DNA of 64,000 bases from Baylisascaris procyonis (GCA_037389465.1 JAZARR010000154.1:1426001-1490000); one strand, 5' to 3'. Shown: positions 36,801 to 53,818, counted from the first letter of the stretch. The notes: a model not told the origin generated them from the letters alone. Numbers and translations are program-made.

Positions 36801-39800
36801 CTGCTAGTCTATCCACCCAAACAATCTGAAGCTCAGCTGAATACTCTCCTACATCCACCGCAACCTATATCCTTTTTTATCTCATGACTGAAAAATTGTC
36901 TCACAGAACGTTGAAGCATCGGCATCGTTGCCATATACGACATGCAGTTCAATATATTACAGAAATATATGCCAAACTTTAGAAAAGGATGCTTCCCAAG
37001 TCAATGCTTCCATTTATGAGGTTAGCGCTATGTTCGAATGGCGACTTAAGACAACCTTCAGCAAGGTTCAACATTTTATATGAAACCAAAAATGAAAACC
37101 TTTTCTTAACGTCATGGGTGTAGAGTTCGTTAACTTCAATTTACTCCTCTTTCGCCCTCCCCTCTACGTTCAAAAAATAGAAATCAATTACAACGAATGT
37201 CTTTCACAAATTACAACATCAAACATATCTCCGTGAATTATTATTGCATAAGTTGTATTGTATGATATTATAACACTCCATCCGCATTACTGTATTACAA
37301 GAACTACTTTAATTCACTGTTCAGATCACTACTATTGATTAAGGGTGATCTCGAAATGTAGTTTAGTGATCTCATGACATTAACAAATATCTTGTGCTTA
37401 GACAAGAAAGGAAATTTAAACAGAGGTAAAGTGCTAACGCAAGAACTGTTTTAATGATGATATCAACGATGCGCTGCTTGATAAGGGGTACATCAACGTG
37501 ATTGGCAATATGCGTCCAAAGATCCGAAAGACGCCATTTGGGTACTGGTGTTTCCCTTTCGCCCACCGACTGTGCCAGTTTGTTGATACTATAGTTGGTG
37601 AGATGCATAAACTTGTTCGTAAATGTGCCCGGTGCCGTCGAATACCTTCAGTCAGAAATACTGTTCAACAGTGCGGTGAAATGAGGCATGTACTAACGCA
37701 ATATCACAGTTCCTCTCTATTTCAGCATCTCTCAGTTTGTATATAAATTAATGGAACGAGAGAACTCAATGCTGCGGGGTCAAGCTCCTTACACCGCCAC
37801 CAGAAGTTCGGGAACAGAGCAAGGGTTTCGAAACACCGTCTCAATTGAGGCAGACGTGAAAAGCTAGAGCCCCTCTTGTGAGAGTACATATCTTTTTTAG
37901 TTTCTGAAACCACCGCCGCAGATTCCTACGCTTTAAATAAGGCCATCATGTGTTAGAAAAAATTTTCCGAATTTCGAGTCGATCGTGTACAGTCCGACGA
38001 AGTTTGCAATGAGGAGCTCATTCACTAATTTCTTCTAGGCGACACATCTCGCCTGAATATATCATTCCCATTCCGAACCCAAACCCTTCGTCAGAACTTT
38101 GTTCTTACGTCCAAGTATGGTCACGAACCATTAAGGTCTCTCCATTTCAGCTAATGTTAAGGACGATTTAGGTGAATACTTCTTTCTGAAATTAAATGCA
38201 AACAGTACACTAATAAACATGCCATTGGTGATGACGCTTATGATTCTAAATGGGATTAATTTAATCCTGAAAAAGTACGAAATCGACCCGAATGAATACA
38301 CTCTGAATTAAGCTCATAAACTTTAATCCAATATCACATCGTAATCTTATCATACATCTATGCAGAGCTCTTCCACTTTAAAAATTAATACCGGATCATT
38401 ATACAAAAGCAGAATCATAATAAGAAAGACGTTACGGAGACCTGCCCCTTAGCATGATTCCCACAGGAAATGAACCTCCAATTTTTTGATGCTCATCTAA
38501 CTAATCATTCTTAAACTTCCTTCGCAAAGGGTCCTCCCTTCCTTCAGTCAAATTGCCCCTGGCAAAGGTTCCCTCCCCCCGATATAAAGCTATCTTTCCA
38601 CATTGCAATATCAGTTGCTTTATGTTGCAACTCGAGTTTTTTTCCCGACATTCCTATCGAGATACCATCCTAGCGAATGCTCTCCAATGGCTTACTCACA
38701 AACGAAGTTCTTTATCCATCCTCTCTGCTCCCCAATCATGCTAACCTGACAGATACCTCCCTCTGCTATACCGCATACGAATGAAGCTGTTACAAGTTTT
38801 TCCCCTTTATTTCTTCTTTGTTTGTTTTCTTCGTAAATCAACATTTCCACTACCATCAAATGCTCATCTCTCTATTCTCGTCTAATGGGGCATGTCGCTT
38901 CAATCACAAACTTTCATCCCCATTTCCCACAAAGAAACGAACTACCACATATGGACTTGATGATATTTATGATGCCCCCAAAGAAACTCGTTGAAAACGC
39001 TTACGGTACACTCGCAAAACGAACGAGCCCTTCGTTATAGAGGTATATGCGTAACGGATCGAGACATGTTATATACACATAGAGACGCAGATCGAATTTC
39101 GTTCCGTTGATTATAAGTGGGCGATCAATATAACTGAAAACAGCTGTTATCCCACAGAAATATCTTCTTTCAAACAAAATTTAAAGGTCTCTATCTCCCC
39201 TTTCTGAACTTTCGAATGCCGCCTCAAGTTAACGAATCAGTTAAAATCCCTAAATGGATAGGACTGGAAATGTGGACAAAGCAATCGGCCGTGAGCAAAA
39301 ATTAATCAACGGAACTGTTGTGCGATGAGTGCTGTCTTCGTAGGTATCTGTCGCATTCGACTCGCAATTGTAATACCCGAACCACGAGCAGAAGCAGGCT
39401 GAAAGAATACTTCAGCTAATAACGAAACCATTTAAAGTAATTAACCCCAGTATCAGCACATTTCTCTCCTTTCAAGACCAGCTTGTATCACTTTCTAGAA
39501 ATCACAATGGAATATAACATCATCACTCCACCTAACTACATAAGAAACAACTACCTTCCTCCTCTTCCTTCATCCATTCAGAAAACATGGATTTGTTTCC
39601 ATGAAGACAACTCAGGAGAGGTGTCTTCCAACCAGAAAGCAGCTGAAGATTACGACTGGTGCTTTCATTAACCAGGATTTGAAAGTTTGATGCGTTGCAT
39701 TAAAAGCACTACAGATGCGATTGATTATTAGAAATAGTAAATTTTTTTTAGAATACGGTATTCTCTGATCGACGCCAATCACGTAACGCTGAACTGGTCA

Positions 39801-42372
39801 TCCCTTAATAAAGCATTTACTGAGGAAACAATCACTGCCATCCCACAGGAAATATTCTTAAAAATATCCTTTTTTGCGAAAGAATTGAAATTTTAATCTT
39901 CCAATGTAACAGCGCTTTTTCGTATATCCCTCTGAACAATTGACAGACGCAAGGAAGACTGTTCAGTAAGAAATAAATTAATACAAATATCGAAGACAGT
40001 CAAGACTTCTTCCTTCAAGTAACCCATTAGGAATCGATTGGTCGAGGCTATGGTTCAGATGAAAAAGTTTGGGAAGGAAAGATCAAGGAATTTCCCGAAA
40101 AGGGGCGACTTTGTCTGGAAAGGGTTCCCAACGAAAGTTTTGGAGCTGCTTCCCGACTGCAATACCTCGTTGGGGATCAGGATCTGCATTATAATGACGT
40201 TAAATACTTCAAGCACGAGCAATAACGATAAAACAAACCGGTTTGATAATGACGTTACGAGGCGGAGTGCAATGAAGATAATTTTTGAGTTTCCTTGCAT
40301 CACGTGGCAAAATATAGGTGGTTGGCATGATATGATACTCGTCTGCACCCCATATCATCATCATCTCACAGATATGTTGCCAAAGGCGATCCTTACGACC
40401 CATATGGAATGCACCCGGGAAGTGATTCACCTTATAATATTTATGATCAACTAGGCAAGTTTAACTACAATGACAATACCCTAGAACGATGCGTTCTTTG
40501 CTTAATTGGCTAGCAATTGTTGGCTGAAAAGCCTGCAATATTCATCAAATCTACAATTATAATAGTGGATTTCCATTAAAGGGTTTCAATGCGTCTATCT
40601 GAAATCTCCGAATAGAGTCCACCCTCAACTATGGCTACCTCCTTTTCAAGAACGCCTTTTAGCATTACTTCTCAATTCCAATTCATCCCGAATTCATTCG
40701 TATTCTTCCCCTTTTCCCTTAAACGCCAGTTCCCACTTCGAAATTCAGTCCCCATCTCAAATATAAACTCTTAACTCCGGCGAACTCAACTTATAACGCT
40801 CGTCGATCAAAATTTGACGTTTCACAACTAGATTAAAAAATACGAAACGCTGTTTCATCTATAAATCCATCTTTCATTTTTCGTCTATAAACTCGCTTAT
40901 TAGCCTCTTTTCAATTCAAGCAGCACAGCGTCTACAGATATTGTCAGCACCAAATCAACCGCTCTTTTTAGTGCAACTCTGAATCACGTAAGCTGCTATT
41001 GTTTGATCTTTAAGAAACAGATCGATGTTGCAACACTGCTAAAGTGACGACTCAAAATATATTTATATTCAGCAACTTTCCGATTTCAGTAGGAAGAGTT
41101 AAACCAATTCCCACTTTCTGCATTTGAAATAAACAATTTAGACACGAAGTGAAAGAAGTTGCCCTCTGCTTATGACGATGACTGTTCTAGAATTGTGCAA
41201 CACTGAGCATTTCAAATAAACTATTTAACCTGTCGTTTACTTTGTCCTCTCTTTCTCCTTCTTCCCCTTCAAAACTTTTCGTTCGTTTACAAATTTCATT
41301 TCCGGGTCCCCAGAAATGATATCAATGTTTTGTTATATTAATTTCAACACAAATATAGAAGCAAGAAATTAAGGACAACTCAAGAAAACTACCTGACAGC
41401 ATGTAAATCCATCAAGCAAAGTGAATATTAATGTAATAAAAAAATTTGCGGAAAAAACCTTCTGAAAAGGCTGTATCGTTCTATATTGACTGGATTTAAG
41501 ATGACGACCCCAATATCCGATCCACATAGCAGACTCGTCAACAACAGTGAAATGACTTCTCGAAAGGCACTGCCGCATCACAACCGGAAGTAAGCTGTTA
41601 TGGCACCATGTCAGACGCGAACAGATACCTTTATTCGGTTTTGTTACTGCAATCAAACAATTCAATTGCAGTCAACTGGTATCTTTTCAAACAAGCAACG
41701 AAGGAAGAGATGGAATGATAAATAACACTCAGAATAAGTCTAATCCACCCCATTTCCTCAAATTTATAATTACAGGATTACAACTTTCTATTTTCTGTAT
41801 TCTTCAAAAAGCTTTCTATAAATATATTCGTTCAAGAGTAAAGATGAAGTAAAATGCTTAAATGACATTCAGCACAGAATACCAAAATAATATCGATGAT
41901 ATCAGTGCATAAATAGATATAATGCATGACAATAAGAAGGAAAATAAATACCTTTAGATCCCTTTACATAAAATTGCACAGTTGGAGGCACATTAGAGAA
42001 TAGACTCGAACGAAGAAAAGGTTGTGTGCATGTGGACGATGAACTCGATGTCACGCAGCTGAAAAATGGATAGCTAATTAATGCTCTATATTTATATATA
42101 ATAATGGAAAGATAATCATATTTTCGTAGAACTGATTGACTTATCGAAAACAATTTTTGGAACAAACAACGTTTTGATGAAAGAGAGAGGAAGAGGAAAA
42201 CAGAAAAAAAAGATTAAAAAAGAAAGAAATCAACCGAGAATAGAGGAAGAAAGAGCCTGCCTTACACTCTTATTTTACTACATAGAAAATTCACACAACA
42301 TGAGACATTTCGCAAGTTATAGCGAGCAAAAGCAAAGCTGAATTTCTTGAAAATATATGTGGCCATACATTT

Positions 42373-42460
<88 letters not shown>

Positions 42461-45400
42461 CCAAAAGCACATAAGAGAAATCTGATCGTAATGTTCGTCG
42501 TTGTGCTCTAAAGAATTGCGATTCCATTTCAGCTATACTTTATTACTATCAATAATCTGCTCCTCTTTTCAACCACAATTTCCTATTATTTCTCCCATTC
42601 ATTATCCACATATTTTTAATGGTCCATTTTACTCGATTACTAGCATATCTCATAAATTTTTTATGACATCATTAACGTATCAAGTTCCATCGAATAAATC
42701 TGTTTCCAACATATCCGCGAAGTTAGCATATAATTCATCAGGTGAACATATCAGCTCAACATTTTTAACTTGAATCCCATTCCCCCTCCTCCCTCCCCTG
42801 TCCCTGTCGTATTAAGTAATCTATTCGGAGAGTGCAAACAGATTTTGAAGCAAATAGTAGCGAAAGGTCTTTAGATATTCCTAACTGCAGAAACGAAAAA
42901 TTCCTCCGATTTAGTTTCTAATGAAATTCTCAAAAGTGATTTTATATGTTTCCATCGGTCATTTTGCTCGAATTTTAAGATATTTGGGTGCTTTCATCTC
43001 TCTTCTCGTTGCTAAATCTTAGTGATTCACATGATATAATAAAGAATAAACGTCATGCGATTAGGAATTAAATAGGCAAATAATTTTGAAAATGAGAGAT
43101 AAAATAAAAATAAATGAAATAAAAAATAAACGCACCTTGAAGTGGTGCATAAACAAGTCGAGACAAGACAACTGAATGTGCACAATCCATTCCCTTTGCC
43201 ATCTGAAAGCAATCATCAATATCCCCATCACCTCAAGTCTTCTTTCTTTATATACCTCAACTTCGATTCATGTAAGCACAATTTCCTACACTTCTCTTCT
43301 TTCCCTCTTGTGACGGCAAAAAGGAATCGCGCAAAATCAGTAACGATCAATGAGGCTCTGCAGCGAAACTCTTTAAAATTCTGAGGTTTTCAATCAAATT
43401 TATGAAAACCAAGTAGAGCCTGGTACAGTGTAAGTTTCATAACAAAATAATTCACTGAATGCAAAAATTAGTGAATGAAACAATCTCTGAGATACTATTC
43501 AAAGTGGGTTAAATTTCATGACCAATACTGACAAGGACAACAAATCTTAAGCCTCTGAAATTTCCAGCAATATTCCAAGTGAGGTAGATATTCTCAGCAT
43601 CACTGCCGCCGAGTCAACAATAGAAGATAAGTTTATAAGCAAGCTTTAAACGAAACAACGCCTCCTATCTCACAAGAAGGGATTGCTCCACTGCAATATA
43701 AACGCTTTGCAAAATCTTCATCCCCACGGGGATTTCAACTAATCACCTCTTTATTAATTGATCGAATCTGAGAGACCACCGAACAATGAACTCGGAGAGT
43801 GATCGTTGATTTTTGATACTCCTACCCAGAATGGACCTAAATATTCACACCAGATTTCCTGAGCCGATATAGCGGATCTCGGCAGATTCTCCTCCATATG
43901 ATTTTCTGCTAAGCAATAACAGTAACAATTAAAGTATTGCCATAAGAAACTCGATAAATGCGTAGCTATGGCACGTCGACGTTTGATTTTGGATACGCAT
44001 ACGTATATATAAATCTGACCGAAAGAGTTCAGTATAAAGACATAGTGTTGCAGTGTAACTTTGTTACTCCTCTTTCCATTACGATCCCACATAGCTGTAT
44101 ACGTTTTACTATGATCATTCACTATCGTAGAGCATCATAAGGGGCCGTGATATTCTGCACTAACTATTAACGAAATCCCTCTATCAATACTGCTGTAGCA
44201 ACAAGTTGCCCAACAACAAATGCAATGACTGAAAGGAAGTCCCCTCCATCCTTCGAAAAACTTGAATATTATAACAGAAAAACATACAAATGTAAGAGTA
44301 TGTTAACCAATGGCATCATTAGTGTTCTTAGTGTTTATGTGGAAGACGATCCAATATCGAATAAGCATTGTTTACGGGTCTCATAAAGGGCATCAAAACT
44401 TGGAAATGTATTCAATATTTTCTGTCAATACAAACGTCTTCAGCAGTATGAGGAAACTTTTGTTTCATATTGTTCCGCGATCGTTGGGCATTGGGTTCTT
44501 ATCTAGGCGCTAACAATCACCACAGATGGTGAAGTGATCGAAAACGGGCAATACTGATTCACTAGTGCAGCTTTCGCAAATCATTCTAATATCCATTCCA
44601 ATCCTTCAACAATTGAAAGCTGAGCCTTTGCTTAAGAATCTGTTCATGCTGGAACGACTAGGTTTGACACTCACCTAGCTCATAAATTGTAAATAATCTT
44701 CCGAGAATCCCTTTTAAAAGCACCTTCATATTCAGGTAATTGGTATCATGCTCAAGGTGACATCCTTTGCAATTAGCTGATGGATTGATGACAATGCGAA
44801 ATTTCCTTCTTAACTTATTTACATATTGCAACATACTTTTGTGGAGCGCATTAACCGAAGAAAGAGAAATAAATTTCATTCAATTCGCTTACAATCTGAA
44901 TTCAGTGAACCGTTCTGTGATGATCGATCTCCTACAACTCTTCAACGTTGCCTGCCATGTTATCCATGATTGATATACCATCACTAAGTTCTAATATCCC
45001 AAATATCCCTTCATTTAATTTTCTTTCTAAATGATTTTTTTATTTGTTTATTACTTCACTGCTATTGTTATTCTACCATTCACATTATAGATTAATTAAA
45101 TGTGCATGTTATTTCCCTAATTTGCATAATAACAAACTCATTCACTTACATAAATCTTTAAAGATTCATTAACAGAAAATGTCAACTATCATGAATTGCA
45201 ACATATTTTCGACAGAATTTTCTTAAAAAACATTTGCAAAAAGGTGCTAAAAAGATTGATAAGATATGCGTATCCAGTCAAACCTATTTGCTGTCCATTA
45301 ATAATGCGTAATAAAAAATCGAATGCAACCAATTAGTCGTATGATCAGATTTACATAAAGGAAACCACCCGCTACGTTCATTTGTTTTTTCACAATCTCT

Positions 45401-46379
45401 TCAGAAGACCACAACTGAAGCGAAATTGAATTAAAGGCACAATTAAAAAAGAGCTAGTAATGAGGTAAATCAATGGTTTAGATCACGTAATTTCATTGAT
45501 TATTACCATAGGCTGACAGCTGAAGGTACCTTAGAGACAGACAGACCGACAGACACATACATTTATCCACATAAAATGGGCATTTTCTTTGTGTTTTTAG
45601 AACAACTCTCATCAGTCATTATTCTCTATCAACTTTATTCTCCCTTCCTGAAGGAGTGTTTCATTTAGGAACTTCTGTACGTAATAGAATGTACGGCGCC
45701 AAAGACTACCATAAAATTATGGGCAGTCCAAAGGCGGATCATTGGATAGTTTTTCATCCGTTCCGATGCACTGCTCCTTGAACCTCCACAGATTATGCAC
45801 ACAATCATTCCCTTCAAGTTCTCGTATGATGGAAAGCAATGGGTAACGCTTATTCCCAAATGTGCTTTGTGTTCATATCTAAATTTACGTCATATTGGTT
45901 AATGCTAGCAATATAAGTGCCTGAATCAAGTGCTACAAAGTTCATTAGGTCATTTACATTCACATTTTTATCTCGGAAATTCAGCGGTGAACCTGTTTAT
46001 CCATGTTTAAATCAGAAGAGAAAATATAACCCAGTTGACTATAAACCAGCTGTTCCATATATAGGAAGGGAATACTCTTGATTTATTTTAAGCAGTAACT
46101 TTTGCTCTCTTCAGTCGCAGATGGTTCTTTTAGTTCTCTTCCTTAAAGAGTTACAGACCTCTCAATAAAGGATATATCTGCAAAAAGCGAACGAAGAAGA
46201 GGAAGAGATTGAGGAGTGGATCAAACAAAACAAGCATTCACTAGCTTTATTTAAGAATAATAGCCGGAAATCATTGACAAATTACTGCAGTAGAAAATGA
46301 GAAGCTAACCATCTGAGTCGGCACTCTTGAAACAATGCTGTTCGCCACATGATGACGACGATGATGGAGAGCAACTCAT
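33849..46379 (-). CDS. ttll-4: Tubulin polyglutamylase, TTLL4 type, 12 exons
   Basis: Exons on the minus strand: 46379-46310, 43202-43136, 42058-41952, 41646-41459, 40430-40239, 39398-39316, 39133-39005, 37645-37439, 36723-36606, 35566-35454, 34613-34499, 34178-33849; phases close to 1719 nt, 572 residues plus stop. The TTL domain is complete: [28 protein letters not shown], the ATP-site [41 protein letters not shown], then [20 protein letters not shown] and [10 protein letters not shown] with the Glu and Asn that bind magnesium. The C-terminal helical part ([16 protein letters not shown]) matches TTLL4 rather than TTLL5/7. The enzyme adds glutamate to tubulin side chains on microtubules. The Ser/Cys-rich N terminus is short and rests on splice phase alone. 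The donor of exon 6 (GTTCCG) is weak. Confidence 0.92.
42377..42456. repeat. (TA)40 microsatellite
   Basis: An uninterrupted TA dinucleotide tract in the second intron of the TTLL4 gene. Open frames through it (Tyr-Ile repeats) are artefacts. Confidence 0.97.
43780..43908 (-). other. Possible cassette exon of the TTLL4 gene
   Basis: Within intron 1, an acceptor (TTATTGCTTAG) opens a 129-nt segment that can leave at TTCG|GTGGTC. Its entry and exit phases match exons 1 and 2, so inclusion would add 43 residues without a shift. The sequence ([20 protein letters not shown]) has protein character. The donor is weak. Confidence 0.3.
44675..44879 (-). other. Coding-like exon in TTLL4 intron 1
   Basis: A minus-strand frame of about 68 codons ends at a strong donor (GAGCTAG|GTGAGT). 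It contains [19 protein letters not shown] and [15 protein letters not shown] and looks like protein, but does not resemble TTLL proteins. It could be a further exon of the host gene, or, with the decayed frames at 45612-45992, the remains of an inserted gene. Confidence 0.3.
45612..45992 (-). pseudogene. Broken coding sequence in TTLL4 intron 1
   Basis: On the minus strand, frame A (45992-45850) reads through [18 protein letters not shown] and ends at TAA. Frame B, shifted, continues from about 45866 ([19 protein letters not shown]) to a stop at 45719-45717 and then runs open again ([20 protein letters not shown]) to TGA at 45614-45612. One frameshift and one internal stop interrupt an otherwise protein-like stretch of about 125 codons. 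The family is not recognised. An old gene insertion or a mobile-element ORF would explain it. Confidence 0.4.
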
Positions 46380-46400
46380 CTATACCACACCCTGCAAAGT
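46380..46400 (-). promoter_or_regulatory. Probable trans-splice acceptor, TTLL4 gene
   Basis: The minus strand reads TACTTTGCAG (AG at 46393-46392) followed by 12 nt and the ATG at 46379, whose product starts [11 protein letters not shown] consensus acceptor immediately before the first coding exon fits a spliced-leader site. Confidence 0.5.
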
Positions 46401-48879
46401 ATAATGAATCCACGAGTGATACAAACCATACATAACGGAAATTCTTCCACACCTTTATGAATCGTTCCTCTATAGTTAAGAGGATTCGATTTCTGGAAGT
46501 TCAACAAAACGAACAAAAACATTCGACACATATAAATCTATTCATCAAAACGCAGTGACTAAGCGGGAGATGGGAACACAAAAAAAGAGGAAGAGATTAA
46601 CGTGCCCAAGAACAAACATCGACGTTAAAAATTAGTTTTGGCTCAGTAGAAACGATAGTTATTATGAACGAATAGACCCGTCTTTGTGGTATTTGTATAG
46701 CTAATTCTCATGCTTCAACGCTCCCATAAAAAGGAGTCAATGTTGAAAGTGGGGAATGCGCAGGAGCAGATTGTTGCGATGCTAAAGAAATAGTGAACAC
46801 AATGCAAATATCGGATGGCCAGTGGGCTCATTGCAACGAATAATGTTCGCTGAGAATCAAATTAGACTCACTTCAGTGGGCACTGCCTGCCCAATGCTAA
46901 GCAAACTGAGTGTTTGCGATCTAATTGGAAACAAAGTGGTAAGGAAATTCGATTTTGATGATACCTTCATGCTATAAACGATAGCACGAATCTCTTATCT
47001 TTTAGATTATAGTAGTCTATTTCTTGGCTGGATGTATTGCTTGGCTCGAATCGAGTATATAAAATTAATGCAATAAAGGCAAATGACCATAACAAGAAGG
47101 AGGCAACACAAAATTGCGTGCTCCAATTAGCCCACTCCCATCCTCTAATCCGTCCTCTCCTCTCTGACGACTATGACATCGTCCTCCCCTTCAGCTGACA
47201 AAACAAGCATCTGTTAGCATTATCATCATATTATGCTATTCCTCTTTATCAATGAGATGGTAGGGTTATATTTCCTTTTCTTTTCGTGGATGTACTCATA
47301 TGGCCATTTACAACTGCAGTAATGGACAAGTTTGATACTCCCATCGAATGGAGGCGAGCATGGAGGAGAGAGGAGAGGGACGTAACGTAGTTGCACGCGT
47401 CTTGTCCTTCCTAAAATCGATCAATTCAAAATTACTTCGATTACCGTCAAACTTTCCCATTGGCTGTTCCCGGTGGTGGACATGGGGAAAAAATGTTTCC
47501 TCCAATTTTCAAGTCGACATTGCCGGTCAAATCGATCTACTTTCTCAAAGAATGCCAAGAAATGTGAAATTTCATCATTGGAGATTTTTAAAAACAGGAT
47601 ACTGAAGCTGCATTCATTGCACGTATGGATACTTGAATAACCCAAAACCAAAAACTGGAGGAAACTTGCAACCATTTGTTAGAATTTTGCCTCTATATGA
47701 ACTCTTGTAAGCAGTCGTCGAAGCGCCTGTTACCAGCCACATTAAAGCCATGAAGCGCTAAGTCTCGTTCTTGAATCTATCCACGTATTTTTGACATTTC
47801 GCGTTTGTTTGCATATCAACGTTTGCGACGATTCCAGCACTCTAAGAGGGGTAAATGAACCGACTCGCCGGCGGGGTCAGATACCTCGATTTAAAAATGC
47901 CATTATTTTTGCATTTCTCCGATCGAAAAGACTTAATGGTGAATTTTGGCCGTGATCCGGTGGTATATTAAAAATCTTCCATCCCACCTCAACGATTGCA
48001 GCACTTCAAATACACTTCCTCCTATCCCCTTAAACGCGATCAGCTCACAAATATCAACCTCAAACCTGACTGTCTAATGGCCGCCGTCTGGCAATATCAT
48101 ACAATTTTTGTTAATTTTTTCAACACATTTCCTGCCACTTACGTTTTGTAAATCTCTTCCTTCAAGCACACCTGAACGTTACCAAACTTTCCTATGTCGC
48201 GCTTCCTTTATTACGGCGATTCGCTTTCACAGATATTCTTGGCATAACATTCAATAAGCACAGATATGGGAGATATGATGAATTGCCGCTTCACTTGCAC
48301 AACCCACGTGACCATATCGCTTTCAGCGATGTGGTGATCCCTTCTCTACTGCTTAATAGAAGTACCATTACCGTTACATGGCCCGCAAATGACGTCGGAA
48401 CATTTCATATTTTTGGCAACGCTTTATTCCTTCTGCTTTGGAGACAATCGAAAAGTCTGAATTTTGAACCTTTCATAGCATATGAGATTTGAAAAAAGTG
48501 TTTCCACTGTACGGTCAAGGACGTTAACATCTACAGTTGGGTTTATCGATTATCAGTTATCATCACATATGTTTATGGTTCACTTATGTCGACTATATGC
48601 TTCAATATATAAACTTTTATCCTTTTGTGCACTCTATTTTTAAATTTACAGATAAATTATAAATATATCTTATTTTACATACTGATTCTTCTATTATACC
48701 ACCCTTAAGCTTTGATTTTCCTTTATTATTTCGATAAGGTAGCGAGGTTAGTGTTATCGTCTATAACTTTTATCGTTACTGCAATCGTTCTTAATTCACA
48801 TTTTTCATTTATTCAGATAAGAGTTACTTTTCCATTCCTTTATAATTTTCCCTATCCTTAATTGAGTGGTCTATATAGC
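46401..48879. other. Intergenic upstream of TTLL4
   Basis: AT-rich. At 46865-46930 a short self-complementary stretch (GCAAAC-TGAGT-GTTTGC within AATTAGA...TCTAATT) could fold. At 47300-47680 both strands are open for 65-85 codons in a locally G+C-richer patch, without splice borders. Nothing firm can be called. Confidence 0.35.
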
Positions 48880-48985
48880 TTCTTATACTAACAGGGTTAT
48901 ACGTTTCATTTTGACGATGGCCTCGCATAACTCAGCTGCACATATCAACGGATAAGCGCCCAAACATAGTCACCTTTTGTTCTCA
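48880..48985 (-). repeat. Dispersed repeat, copy 2
   Basis: The reverse complement resembles 25361-25462. Just upstream in the repeat's orientation lies a 69-codon minus frame (49254-49045) rich in Lys, Asp and Tyr (NMGPDEYDASGKRNYEKKEK). Weaker similarity to copy 1 continues into the 3' part of that frame, so the repeat may be the tail of a degenerate element that once encoded protein. Confidence 0.75.
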
Positions 48986-49602
48986 TAGGTCACACTTCTT
49001 GCATTCTTAACTAGTCTCCTAACAGTCGTCTATTGCGCCTCTGCTCATACCCGCGTGATCTCTGCTTTTGCCTTAAAAAACTTTTCTTTCTTTTCGTAAT
49101 TTCGTTTTCCCGAAGCATCATATTCATCTGGGCCCATATTAACATTATGCACATAAAGGATTTTAAGATCAGTATTATCCCAGTATAACACTTTTACGCT
49201 TATTGATCTATGGATCATATTTCCTTTATAAAACTTTAAAAAATTTGAAAACATGAAACATATCGTTGAAAATCGAAAGACAAATACAGATCAACTGCAT
49301 TATGAATGGTTCAAAAAGAAGGCGGAACCAATGTGGAGAACATTGCCGAAGTTCGAGGATAGCAGTGTTCCAGAAAATTAAAGTTCTAGGCAACACAGAA
49401 CATCAATAAAATGCAATTGCATCGACACATCCCAAACAATACAACAAGTTAACGCGTCCAATGGCACCCAATTGTGTTGCCACATCGCGCTTCGGATGTG
49501 TCTTTTGCAGCGCAATATTAAAATGCACTGCTAATTATTCGCCTCCTTAGCATCCAATATTTGTAGCCATCAGTGAGAACAAAAATAATGATTTTTTTGG
49601 TT

Positions 49603-49618
49603 GGGGGGGGGGGGGGGG
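49603..49618 (+). repeat. G16 homopolymer
   Basis: Sixteen consecutive G after a T-rich run. Similar, shorter G runs occur near 4900 and 34775. Such tracts are prone to length error in assemblies. Confidence 0.9.
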
Positions 49619-52991
<3,373 letters not shown>

Positions 52992-52999
52992 CTGAAGGT

Positions 53000-53542
53000 C
53001 ACTAGTTTTGACAAACCCAACCGCGATATGGTCTGCAACGCAGTCATGCGCTTTCGTGATGGCCTTCTTCCTCGTTGGTCTATACAGGCGACTATTTAAT
53101 GCCGATGCGACTAAGTCTCGATGATAGGTCGTGCAGGCAATATGTGGTTTGGAACGAGGAGATCCATTATGATCAACTTGTTGTCCATAGTTTGAATGTA
53201 TTCGATCGTGATTTGTATCGCTTTTTAAACTAAACTTATAGCTCTGGTTTGAGAGGTCAACCAGTTACTAAATATCCAAAGGTCAGCGCACAACCCGGAA
53301 AATTAGAAAATCGTCACCAAACAGATCAGCCGAACGAAGGACTTACTGAATGAGTTATAATTTCTACTCATTATTTATATCTTACTATGTTATGTTTTAT
53401 ATTGTAGTTGTGCTTATTACCTTTTTTTCATATGCGAATGTTGCGCGCCATCATGGCTACTCTATGTGTGAACGAAGGTTTAACTATCTCTCACTAAAGT
53501 AGTTATCGCCCAGTCTCGATGACTGAGGCGTATTCGACGTTC
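53000..53542. other. Intergenic, no gene seen
   Basis: Mixed composition; no splice-linked frame. This interval should contain the 5' part of the minus-strand gene if it extends this far, but no exon could be phased to it. Confidence 0.3.
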
Positions 53543-53590
53543 AGGAGTGATCGCTGCGTGGAAGTATAGTACGACGCAACGATCACTCCT
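53543..53590 (-). other. 17-bp stem, 14-nt loop hairpin
   Basis: AGGAGTGATCGCTGCGT and ACGCAACGATCACTCCT are reverse complements except for one position. Read as minus-strand RNA the odd pair is G-U, so the stem is fully paired; read as plus-strand RNA it is a C-A mismatch. It may be a structured RNA, a regulatory palindrome, or the junction of a small inverted duplication. Confidence 0.7.
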
Positions 53591-53816
53591 AGTGTACTTG
53601 TAAGAGTGCTGCACGAATACATTTGAGACTCTTAATCTGACTGTGTATGTAGATAATAAACTGTTGCGATGAGGTGATAACATCAAATGAAGGTTCCATG
53701 ATTCAATGATGCCTTGGGCAGTATACTGTGGTGCAGTCATGTGACAACATGATCAGCACATACGAATCACCGTTAGCACTCCCGTCAATCGAATGTGATA
53801 CTTGTTGAGTGATGTT

Positions 53817-53818
<2 letters not shown>

